A DNA stretch of 5,860 bases from Tannerella sp. (GTDB taxonomy: Bacteria; Bacteroidota; Bacteroidia; Bacteroidales; Tannerellaceae): positions 1-5,860 of the forward strand of contig JAISTJ010000113.1 in assembly GCA_031272655.1 (NCBI GenBank), in the 5' to 3' direction. The translations under genes were made by a program, and so were the position numbers. A model generated the notes under the pieces. It had not been told where the DNA came from. It did not search any database and saw only the letters and a list, made by a program, of their open reading frames with translations. Positions 1-5,424 of the stretch are shown here, one piece after another (the stretch's first letter is position 1; every line of letters begins with the position of its first letter).

Positions 1-155
1 GACTGCCCGGTAAGCGTTTCGACTACCCATTCCAAAGCCGTATTGATTTCTCCGGCGGAGCAGAAATCGCTTTCAACCGAAGCCACAAACAGCCCTCTAT
101 TGACATAAACCAATAGAAACCAGACTGTTATCCATTTCAATACAACTCTATTCAT
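1..155 (-). CDS. N-terminal fragment of an unidentified secreted or membrane protein, cut by the window edge
   Basis: An open frame starts with ATG at 155-153 and stays open for 51 codons to the left edge. The N-terminus (MNRVVLKWITVWFLLVYVN, then RGLFVASVES) has a basic start followed by a hydrophobic stretch at about residues 5-17, as in a signal peptide or single membrane anchor. The visible mature part includes SAGEINTALEWVV, which I do not recognise. The start lies 18 bases after the dnaJ stop codon on the same strand, so it could be read through from grpE-dnaJ. A TACCTTTGC box at 167-159 could also give it its own transcript. No clear Shine-Dalgarno sequence is present, which is normal for this phylum. 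No function is assigned. The frame is short, so the call rests on the uninterrupted frame, the signal-like start and the promoter-like box. Confidence 0.55.
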   Translation of the reverse strand, partial: MNRVVLKWITVWFLLVYVNRGLFVASVESDFCSAGEINTALEWVVETLTGQ

Positions 156-159
156 GCCG

Positions 160-167
160 CAAAGGTA
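160..167 (-). promoter_or_regulatory. Possible Bacteroidetes -7 promoter element (TACCTTTG) before the left-edge gene
   Basis: Read on the minus strand, TACCTTTG matches the Bacteroidetes -7 consensus TAnnTTTG at every fixed position and is followed by C, as is common. It ends 5 bases before the ATG at 155, so a transcript from it would be leaderless or nearly so. I see no TTTG or TTG at the usual spacing of about 19-21 bases; the nearest TTG is only 14 bases upstream. The box lies in the 18-base gap after dnaJ. Confidence 0.4.
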
Positions 168-173
168 CAAAAT

Positions 174-1343
174 TTATCCCACAAGATTGCGGAATTTCTC
201 AAAAATCTTTTGTTTGATGGATTGTGAGGGTTGAAAATTGGGCGAAGTCTTCATCTGATTTAATTTTTGTTTCTCGTCGGAAGAAAGGTTTTCCGGAATG
301 TAAACAGTAACATTCACCAGCAAATCGCCCGTGCCATATCCATTGACCGACGGCAAACCCTTGCCCCTCAGCCTCAAAACCTTGCCGGGCTGGGTGCCTG
401 CATCAATTTTGACCTTCGCGTGCCCGTCAATAGTCGGCACCTCGACAGTATCACCGAGCGTAGCCTGCGGAACAGTCAGTAAAAGGTTGTATATCAGGTC
501 ATTTTCATCACGGAAAAGTTCCTTATCCTGTTCCTCTTCAATCACCACAAGCAGGTCGCCGTTGATGCCCCCGCGACGGGCAGCATTGCCTTTTCCGCTG
601 AGCGACAGCTGCATACCTTCCATCACACCGGCGGGGATATTTATTTCTATCACCTCATCGCTGCGCACAACGCCTTCACCCGTACAGTGCGGACAGCGTT
701 TCGTAATGGTTTTGCCCTGACCGTCGCAGGTCGGACAAACCGATTGTGTCTGTATCTGGCCGAGTATAGTACGCTGAACATTAGTTACATAGCCATTACC
801 GTGGCAAGTAGGGCATGTGGCGATGCTTTTATCGTCTTCCGCGCCCGTGCCGTGGCATTTCTGGCATGCTACATATTTATTGACTTTTATTTTTTTCGTT
901 ACACCGTTAGCTACCTCCTTGAGGGTGAGTTTCACTTTGACGCGCAGATCGGAGCCGCGCGTCTGCGGGCGACCGCTTCGTGAACGACTGCCGAAACCGC
1001 TGAAGCCGCCGAAAGAACTGAACCCGCCGAAATGACCGCCGAAGACATCGCCGAAATGGGCGAAAATATCTTCCATAGTCATCCCGCCTCCGCCAAAACC
1101 GCCGCCTGCAGCCGAACTGCCAACGCCCGCATGTCCGAACTGGTCATAACGCTGCCGCTTTTCAGGGGTGCTAAGCACATCGTAGGCCTCTGCCGCCTCT
1201 TTGAATTTCTCCTCAGCCTCCTTATCGCCCGGATTTTTATCCGGATGATACTGGATAGCCTTCTTTCTGTAAGCCGTCTTTATCTCATCTGCCGAAGCGC
1301 CTTTGCTGACGCCCAGCACTTCATAATAATCTCTTTTTGCCAT
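174..1343 (-). CDS. dnaJ: Chaperone protein DnaJ (Hsp40)
   Basis: DnaJ is the cytoplasmic co-chaperone that binds unfolded clients, delivers them to DnaK and stimulates its ATPase. The 389-residue protein is full length for a type I DnaJ. It has an N-terminal J domain (about residues 4-70) with the HPD motif at 33-35. A Gly/Phe-rich linker follows at about 68-118. The zinc domain has four CxxCxGxG modules, at 160-167, 177-184, 203-210 and 217-224. The C-terminal client-binding domains run from about 230 to 350. The start is supported by the family-typical [12 protein letters not shown]. No strong Shine-Dalgarno is present, only an A/G-rich AGAAAG just before the ATG. It lies 67 bases downstream of grpE on the same strand and is very probably co-transcribed with it. 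dnaK is not in the window. Nothing is truncated or missing. Confidence 0.98.
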   Translation of the reverse strand: MAKRDYYEVLGVSKGASADEIKTAYRKKAIQYHPDKNPGDKEAEEKFKEAAEAYDVLSTPEKRQRYDQFGHAGVGSSAAGGGFGGGGMTMEDIFAHFGDVFGGHFGGFSSFGGFSGFGSRSRSGRPQTRGSDLRVKVKLTLKEVANGVTKKIKVNKYVACQKCHGTGAEDDKSIATCPTCHGNGYVTNVQRTILGQIQTQSVCPTCDGQGKTITKRCPHCTGEGVVRSDEVIEINIPAGVMEGMQLSLSGKGNAARRGGINGDLLVVIEEEQDKELFRDENDLIYNLLLTVPQATLGDTVEVPTIDGHAKVKIDAGTQPGKVLRLRGKGLPSVNGYGTGDLLVNVTVYIPENLSSDEKQKLNQMKTSPNFQPSQSIKQKIFEKFRNLVG

Positions 1344-1410
1344 CTTTCTATTTTGTTTGTTTTCATCCTTTGTTAATGCTCAACAGCAAACAACATGAAT
1401 CTGAAAAACA

Positions 1411-2004
1411 TTATTCCCCCACAACAACTTTTGCGTGCCGTATCACTTTGTCAAACAATTTGTAGCCGGTCTGCACGCAATCCAGCACTTTTCCTTTCTG
1501 TTCCTCCGAAGGCGCCGGCAGCATTGCTATCGCCTCAAACAGTTCTGTATCAAATGGTTGCCCTACAGCATCAATAGGCTTAACCCCTTGTTGCGCAAGG
1601 TAACCGATGAACTTGTCGTAAATAAGCTGCACGCCTTCTGTCGCCGCTTCAACCTCATCAGCAGCTTTAAGAGTGCTCAAAGCCCGCTCGAAATCGTCAA
1701 TCACCGGCAGTAAAGCCGTCAGCGCCGACGCACCGCCACTTTTTAACAAATCGGCTTTCTCGCGGATTGTGCGCTTGCGATAGTTTTCAAACTCGGCCAT
1801 CTGACGCAGATATTTATCGTTCAAAGCAGCATATTTTTCTTCCCACGAAAGCTCTTCCGCCTCCGCCTTATTGTCATTTTCGTCAGTTTCACCTGACGAA
1901 TTTACAGTCTCTTCCTGCAAATTTGTCACTTCTTCATCTTGCCCGTTGGCGGTCGTTTCGTTCACTTCCGCCTCTTCAAAAGGCATTTCCTTGGTTTCTT
2001 CCAT
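1411..2004 (-). CDS. grpE: Nucleotide exchange factor GrpE
   Basis: GrpE releases ADP from DnaK and so resets the DnaK-DnaJ folding cycle in the cytoplasm. The 197-residue length is usual for the family. Residues 1-50 are a very acidic, low-complexity tail (many Glu, Asp and Asn), typical of GrpE N-termini. A long helical region follows from about 52, with the family motif EFENYRKRT at 71-79 and LLPVIDDFERAL at 98-109. The C-terminal beta domain holds FDTELFEAIAMLP (151-163) and the closing signature GYKLFDKVIRHAKVVV (180-195). It is the first gene of a grpE-dnaJ unit, divergent from the PDZ protein gene at 2116. I see no CIRCE-type inverted repeat upstream. The only promoter candidate is an imperfect -7 box at 2065-2058. 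Confidence 0.97.
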   Translation of the reverse strand: MEETKEMPFEEAEVNETTANGQDEEVTNLQEETVNSSGETDENDNKAEAEELSWEEKYAALNDKYLRQMAEFENYRKRTIREKADLLKSGGASALTALLPVIDDFERALSTLKAADEVEAATEGVQLIYDKFIGYLAQQGVKPIDAVGQPFDTELFEAIAMLPAPSEEQKGKVLDCVQTGYKLFDKVIRHAKVVVGE

Positions 2005-2057
2005 ATTTTATTGTATATTTAATTATCTTTTCAACCTTTTCACAGCAAAAACGCTGC

Positions 2058-2065
2058 CAAATATC
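2058..2065 (-). promoter_or_regulatory. Weak candidate -7 element for grpE-dnaJ
   Basis: On the minus strand GATATTTG matches TAnnTTTG at five of the six fixed positions; the first base is G instead of T. It lies 53 bases before the grpE start codon. No TTTG or TTG is visible about 20 bases upstream, where an A/T-rich run is found instead. It is listed because it is the best match in the grpE upstream region; a heat-shock-specific promoter of different form is equally possible. Confidence 0.22.
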
Positions 2066-2076
2066 GAAATTTTTTA

Positions 2077-2084
2077 TATTTTTG
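2077..2084 (+). promoter_or_regulatory. Candidate -7 element (TATTTTTG) for the PDZ protein gene
   Basis: TATTTTTG matches the Bacteroidetes -7 consensus TAnnTTTG at every fixed position and is followed by C. It lies 31 bases before the ATG at 2116, giving a short, A-rich untranslated leader. There is no clear TTTG at the -33 position, so recognition would rest on the -7 box and the flanking A/T tracts. It sits in the 111-base divergent region shared with grpE. Confidence 0.45.
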
Positions 2085-2115
2085 CAGTTTAAATATTCTA
2101 AAAAAAAGATTTGAG

Positions 2116-3555
2116 ATGAAACGATTATTATTTATAACTATTTTATTATCAGTTATTTCAATACAAGCTTTCACGCAGGACATAACATGCCGGTTCGGGT
2201 TCAGTTACGAAATAAGCAACGACCCTCACTGGGGCAAGGATAAACCCGTGATTACAAGCGTTTACCCAAATTCTCCCGCTGAAAAGGCTGAAATCAAGCC
2301 GTACGACATCATTCTTGCCGTCGAAGGTAAAGCGGTAACAGACAGCGTTTTAGATGATATATACCTGTTCCTCAACCCTCCGGGCAAAGAAATTGTGGAA
2401 CTGACCATAAAAAATTTCAGTGAAGGGTTGCGAAAAATCAAGATAAAGAAAGAATGTATCAGCGCTTACTCCCTGAATGAGAACCAGTTAGCGACAGCAT
2501 TCGGGATGTATGCGGTGGAATACACTCACGAGAGGCTGTTTTCATGCCCGTTTGTTACGACCCAGACGAAGGATGATGTTGATTTCTCGCAATTTAAGTC
2601 GTTCGATTTCACCGGAACAGGCGAAAATCAACCCGAACTTGCAAAAAAAATCAATGACCTGATAAAGAAAGAGTTGATGAAACGAGGACTTCGTTACGAC
2701 CCCGTAAGCCCTGATTTCATGATACAAATCTATTATGCGTTCAACAAAAACCCTAATTACAAGCCGAAACAGATAAAAAAAACGTCGAAAAAAGCCGAAG
2801 AAGAGCCGCCAACAGATGTGTTTCGTTATGACATTACTCGCGACAGGATGGTGAAATTGCCGTTTCTGCCGCCCGGAACGGTGGAGACAGAGGCCGAATA
2901 CACTTTGAAGTTAGGTTTGCGCTTTGAAGACCGCAAGTTGAAAAACGGGCGGATTATTTGGGAATGTGAAGCCGACGAACTGGTAAACGAATCTTATTCG
3001 CTTGAAGATTTCGCCTTTGTGCATATCCCGCTGATGACCATGCAGTTCCCGTATGTAAAATACGGCCGTAACGTGCAGTATCGCCTGCAAAAAAAGAAGT
3101 ATAACTACACCGGAATCAACTATAACATTGATAACATCGCGCAAGTAGCATCTGTTGACCCGTTCTCGCCCGCTGCCAAAGCGGGAATCAAGGCGGGCGA
3201 CATCATTGAGTTTATAGAAGACAAACGCATGGATCGCACCTCGCAACAGTTCACAATAGCTTACCGGCACTTCCTTGTAAACACCATCAAACTGCGCGAC
3301 CAAAGCACCCGTTTCACCGATGCCAACGGCTTTCCGGACTGCATGGAATGGGATAAGTCTAAATATGAGAAAATTACGAAAGCATTTAACGAAAAAAAGA
3401 ACCTGACGGCATTTTCATATCTCTACCGTTTCGCCCCGTTCATCAACCCGCTTGGTAACAATTCCTTATCATTCAAGCTAAAACGCGGAGACGAAAAATT
3501 AGAGTATATCCTGCGTCCAGAAATAAAGTCCGAAATAACAGTCGTTGTTGAATAA
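2116..3555 (+). CDS. Exported protein with two PDZ domains flanking a DUF4136-like domain
   Basis: The 479-residue protein begins with a classic signal peptide (MKRLLFITILLSVISIQAFTQ, cleavage near residue 21) with no lipobox cysteine, so it is probably soluble in the periplasm or at the outer membrane. A first PDZ domain spans about 26-101, with an RFGFSYEI binding-loop-like start and SVYPNSPAEKAEIKPYDIILAVEG at its centre. Residues about 152-315 resemble DUF4136: DFSQFKSFDF, then a helix ending KKELMKRGLRYD, SPDFMIQIYY and later GRIIWECEADE. A second PDZ begins at about 332 (TGINYN) with DPFSPAAKAGIKAGDIIEFI. An insertion at about 396-448 separates it from what may be its last strands at 450-466. 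No Ser-His-Asp protease domain is seen, so PDZ-mediated peptide binding or scaffolding is more likely than proteolysis. Substrate and pathway are unknown. It is a single-gene unit by spacing, divergent from grpE and 56 bases before cas2. Confidence 0.85.
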   Translation: MKRLLFITILLSVISIQAFTQDITCRFGFSYEISNDPHWGKDKPVITSVYPNSPAEKAEIKPYDIILAVEGKAVTDSVLDDIYLFLNPPGKEIVELTIKNFSEGLRKIKIKKECISAYSLNENQLATAFGMYAVEYTHERLFSCPFVTTQTKDDVDFSQFKSFDFTGTGENQPELAKKINDLIKKELMKRGLRYDPVSPDFMIQIYYAFNKNPNYKPKQIKKTSKKAEEEPPTDVFRYDITRDRMVKLPFLPPGTVETEAEYTLKLGLRFEDRKLKNGRIIWECEADELVNESYSLEDFAFVHIPLMTMQFPYVKYGRNVQYRLQKKKYNYTGINYNIDNIAQVASVDPFSPAAKAGIKAGDIIEFIEDKRMDRTSQQFTIAYRHFLVNTIKLRDQSTRFTDANGFPDCMEWDKSKYEKITKAFNEKKNLTAFSYLYRFAPFINPLGNNSLSFKLKRGDEKLEYILRPEIKSEITVVVE

Positions 3556-3611
3556 AAAAAATTTAATGACAAAATGTTGTATTTGATTTAGAAAAATGAA
3601 ATGATTAGAAT

Positions 3612-4118
3612 ATGCCTCGTAAAAAGAAAGAGACCACGTTCGTTGAGAGAATGTTGAGAATGTATAAGGCCGGGCTTGCTGTGCGGGCGCCGGATACCAA
3701 GAGCGATTCCGGGGACATTGTTACTGCCCTGAAACCGAGCGACATAGAGGAGTTGCCCACACTCGAAAGCCGCATTGAGACCGTTCTCGCTCTTGTTAAA
3801 CGTAAACATGATAAATCGCGTATGCTGTTTTTTGTAATGTATGACATAGAAAGTAATAAGGTTCGCAATCAGGTAGTTAAATATCTGTTGCGGAAGGGTT
3901 GCTTTCGCGTGCAGAAGTCCATCTTCCTTGCTGACCTTGAACATGCTCGCTATCAGGAAATTCGTAACGACCTAACCGAAGTGCAGGCTTGCTATGAAAA
4001 CAACGACAGCATCCTCGTCGTCCCTATCTCGACCGACTACCTTCAGGCAATGAAAATCATCGGCAAGAACATTGACGTTGACCTCGTCCTTAAGAACCGC
4101 AATACACTGTTCTTCTGA
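3612..4118 (+). CDS. cas2: CRISPR-associated protein Cas2 with a long N-terminal extension
   Basis: Cas2 forms the central dimer of the Cas1-Cas2 complex that integrates new spacers. The ferredoxin-like Cas2 core occupies residues 71-168, the length of an ordinary Cas2. It opens with MLFFVMYDIESNKVRNQVVKY, in which Asp78 is the conserved first-strand aspartate. RVQKSIFLADL and DSILVVPIS follow, and it ends NTLFF. Residues 1-68 are an extra charged, probably helical segment beginning MPRKKKETTFVERMLRMYKAG. The extension is translated in frame and an in-frame TAG at 3606-3608 rules out a more upstream start. An internal ATG at residue 71 could make a core-only protein, but the upstream frame has normal amino-acid composition. 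No Shine-Dalgarno is visible before 3612; the leader is A-rich. An imperfect -7-like TGTATTTG lies at 3578-3585. It precedes cas1 by 57 bases, the reverse of the usual cas1-cas2 order. Confidence 0.93.
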   Translation: MPRKKKETTFVERMLRMYKAGLAVRAPDTKSDSGDIVTALKPSDIEELPTLESRIETVLALVKRKHDKSRMLFFVMYDIESNKVRNQVVKYLLRKGCFRVQKSIFLADLEHARYQEIRNDLTEVQACYENNDSILVVPISTDYLQAMKIIGKNIDVDLVLKNRNTLFF

Positions 4119-4132
4119 GGTTTTTCACCAAC

Positions 4133-4167
4133 AATAAACAATGAACAATAAACTATAAACCATAAAC
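4133..4167 (+). repeat. Heptanucleotide tandem repeat between cas2 and cas1
   Basis: Five consecutive 7-base units read AATAAAC, AATGAAC, AATAAAC, TATAAAC and CATAAAC. They are followed by a degenerate TCAAACA (4168-4174) and then AATGAAC at 4175-4181, which contains the cas1 start codon. The tract fills most of the 57-base intergenic gap. It has no G-rich Shine-Dalgarno and forms an unstructured A-rich leader for cas1. Unit gain or loss would change cas1 leader length without affecting a reading frame. Confidence 0.8.
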
Positions 4168-4175
4168 TCAAACAA

Positions 4176-5153
4176 ATGAACCTCGTACTCCACACCTACG
4201 GCGCCGCACTTACGAAAGACAACGAAGCCTTTATGGTAGTAAGCAAAGAAGGCAAACAGCGAGTTCCGCCGGCTGACGTCCGCACTATCACCATCACTCG
4301 CGGCGCGCAAATAAGCAGTGACGCCGTTCTTCTCGCCATCGAAAACGAGATAGAAGTACTCTTCGTTGACAACTCCGGCAAACCGGCAGGCAGGATTTGG
4401 GCGTCGCGCTACGGTTCTATCTCGACCATCCGCAAGGGGCAGTTAGAGTTCTCGCGCTCAAAAGCCGCCGTTGACTGGATTAAATCGCTGCTGCAAAGCA
4501 AGTTCGAAAATCAGGAGGCGCTACTCTGGGCGTTCACAGCTTCTGTGCCGGAAATGAACAGCCGTATTGAGCATACAGTCAAACGTATGCAGAAGTATCG
4601 CATCAAAGTATCCGAATTACAAGGCGATACGGTATCTGACATTGCCGATTCACTACGCGGTTACGAAGGTAGTGTGTCGAAGATTTACTTCGCTCAGATG
4701 AATGGCTTCCTGCCCGAAGAATACCGTTTTAGTCAACGCTCACAGCATCCGGCAATGGATATAGTGAACGCCATGCTTAACTATGGCTATGGCATGCTTT
4801 ATGGCAAGGTCGAAGGCGCTCTGATACGTGCAGGCATTGATCCTTATATCGGTATCCTGCACCGCGACGAATATAACCGCCCCGTGCTGGTTTACGACGT
4901 CATAGAACAATATCGCCATTGGGTTGATTACGTGGTCTATTCCCTTGTAATACAACGTGTTATAAGTGAAGAGTGCTATTCCGTCCGCACCGACCGCTCT
5001 GTATGGCTTGAAGGGCTTGGACGCCGCATACTCATACAATCGCTCAACGACTACCTTGCAGAGATAATCAAAATCAAAAGCCTTGAGCGCTCACGCTCTA
5101 CTCATATTGATCTTTTCTGTCAAAATTTCGCCCAAAGATTGAAAAATTATTGA
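4176..5153 (+). CDS. cas1: CRISPR-associated integrase Cas1
   Basis: Cas1 is the metal-dependent integrase that inserts prespacers at the leader end of the array, working with Cas2. The 325 residues match a stand-alone Cas1, with no fused reverse transcriptase or Cas6. The N-terminal beta domain (about 1-85) includes LVLHTYGAALTKDNEAFMV and VLFVDNSGKPAGRI. The helical catalytic domain carries Glu164 in RGYEGSVSKIYF, His229 in GILHRDEYNRP, and Asp241 and Glu244 in VYDVIEQYR, the positions of the conserved metal ligands. The start is the first ATG after an in-frame TAA at 4149-4151. It follows cas2 by 57 bases on the same strand and lies 271 bases before the first CRISPR repeat, so cas2-cas1 are probably co-transcribed toward the array. 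Subtype cannot be fixed from Cas1 by eye; the repeat suggests a type I or III partner. Confidence 0.97.
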   Translation: MNLVLHTYGAALTKDNEAFMVVSKEGKQRVPPADVRTITITRGAQISSDAVLLAIENEIEVLFVDNSGKPAGRIWASRYGSISTIRKGQLEFSRSKAAVDWIKSLLQSKFENQEALLWAFTASVPEMNSRIEHTVKRMQKYRIKVSELQGDTVSDIADSLRGYEGSVSKIYFAQMNGFLPEEYRFSQRSQHPAMDIVNAMLNYGYGMLYGKVEGALIRAGIDPYIGILHRDEYNRPVLVYDVIEQYRHWVDYVVYSLVIQRVISEECYSVRTDRSVWLEGLGRRILIQSLNDYLAEIIKIKSLERSRSTHIDLFCQNFAQRLKNY

Positions 5154-5293
5154 CAGGCTCAGCACAAAAGCGTTCTTTGACTTTGTTGCTTTCCATATAG
5201 GCTACGGTATCACCGTTGCAAAAAATTTCGCCATTTTGATGATAGGGTTCACCGTCATTGCTAGCTTGCGAAACAATCTATTATTTTAATTCG

Positions 5294-5347
5294 TTTGTTT
5301 GTAATTGGATAATTAATGCTATCTTTGCATCCGATTAAAGGAACAAA
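5294..5347. repeat. Imperfect inverted repeat around the leader promoter
   Basis: The left arm (5294-5310, ending TAATTGGAT) pairs with the right arm (5329-5347, beginning ATCCGATTA). There are nine consecutive pairs including one G-T wobble, one mismatch, one further pair, a two-base GG bulge (5340-5341) and six more pairs. The 18-base loop (5311-5328) contains the -7 element. Both arms resemble the CRISPR repeat core: removing G5333 and three bases GGA (5340-5342) from the right arm leaves ATCCATTAAAACAA, exactly as in the repeat. The similarity needs gaps, so common origin is uncertain. Confidence 0.45.
5298..5327 (+). promoter_or_regulatory. Leader promoter for the CRISPR array
   Basis: TTTG at 5298-5301 and TATCTTTG at 5320-5327 are separated by 18 bases, close to the Bacteroidetes pattern of TTTG, about 19-21 bases, then TAnnTTTG. 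A second TTTG at 5294-5297 gives a spacing of 22. Both fit poorly or well depending on the exact sigma tolerance, but the -7 box matches every fixed position and is followed by C. Transcription would start a few bases downstream, about 90 bases before repeat 1, and run rightward through the array. This sets the crRNA strand as the plus strand. Confidence 0.65.
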
Positions 5348-5424
5348 ATCACGACCTTTTTTTCTTAAAATTTGTAAAAAATCCCTTTCAAAGTGTTGAA
5401 AATAAGAGATATATAAAAATGACT

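Larger units (their letters stand above)
5154..5424 (+). promoter_or_regulatory. CRISPR leader region between cas1 and the first repeat
   Basis: This 271-base non-coding stretch joins the cas1 stop codon to repeat 1 and is A/T-rich toward the array, as leaders are. It holds a promoter (5298-5327), an imperfect inverted repeat (5294-5347), and a short ACGGT-ATC-ACCGT hairpin at 5204-5216. TCACCGT occurs twice, at 5210-5216 and 5249-5255. The 11-mer AAAATTTCGCC at 5222-5232 also occurs exactly 100 bases upstream in the cas1 end (5122-5132). The last 70 bases contain only A- and T-rich tracts. I see no credible gene and no rho-independent terminator here. The leader-proximal end of the array is therefore the left one, so spacer 1 is expected to be the newest. 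Confidence 0.75.

Noticed and set aside
267..1577. Several plus-strand open frames of 60-129 codons across dnaJ and grpE.
   Set aside because: They lie antisense to two genes with full family motifs, have no recognisable domain and no promoter or ribosome-site support.
2043..2056. Small inverted repeat CAGC-AAAAAC-GCTG in the grpE leader.
   Set aside because: Only four base pairs, with no T-run on either side; too weak to call a terminator, operator or thermosensor.
2542..3303. Minus-strand open frames inside the PDZ protein gene.
   Set aside because: They are antisense shadows of a gene with a signal peptide and clear domains.
3556..3611. Promoter for cas2-cas1 at TGTATTTG (3578-3585).
   Set aside because: The A of the -7 consensus is missing and no TTTG lies at the right distance, so I mention it only in the cas2 entry.
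3588..5039. Minus-strand open frames opposite cas2 and cas1, including one with a hydrophobic end at 4125-4310.
   Set aside because: They are antisense to cas genes; the hydrophobic end is the reverse reading of the heptad repeat tract.
5154..5424. Possible tracrRNA anti-repeat in the leader.
   Set aside because: The reverse-complement similarity to the repeat is about 14 bases with two gaps, and there is no cas9; the repeat form also does not fit type II.
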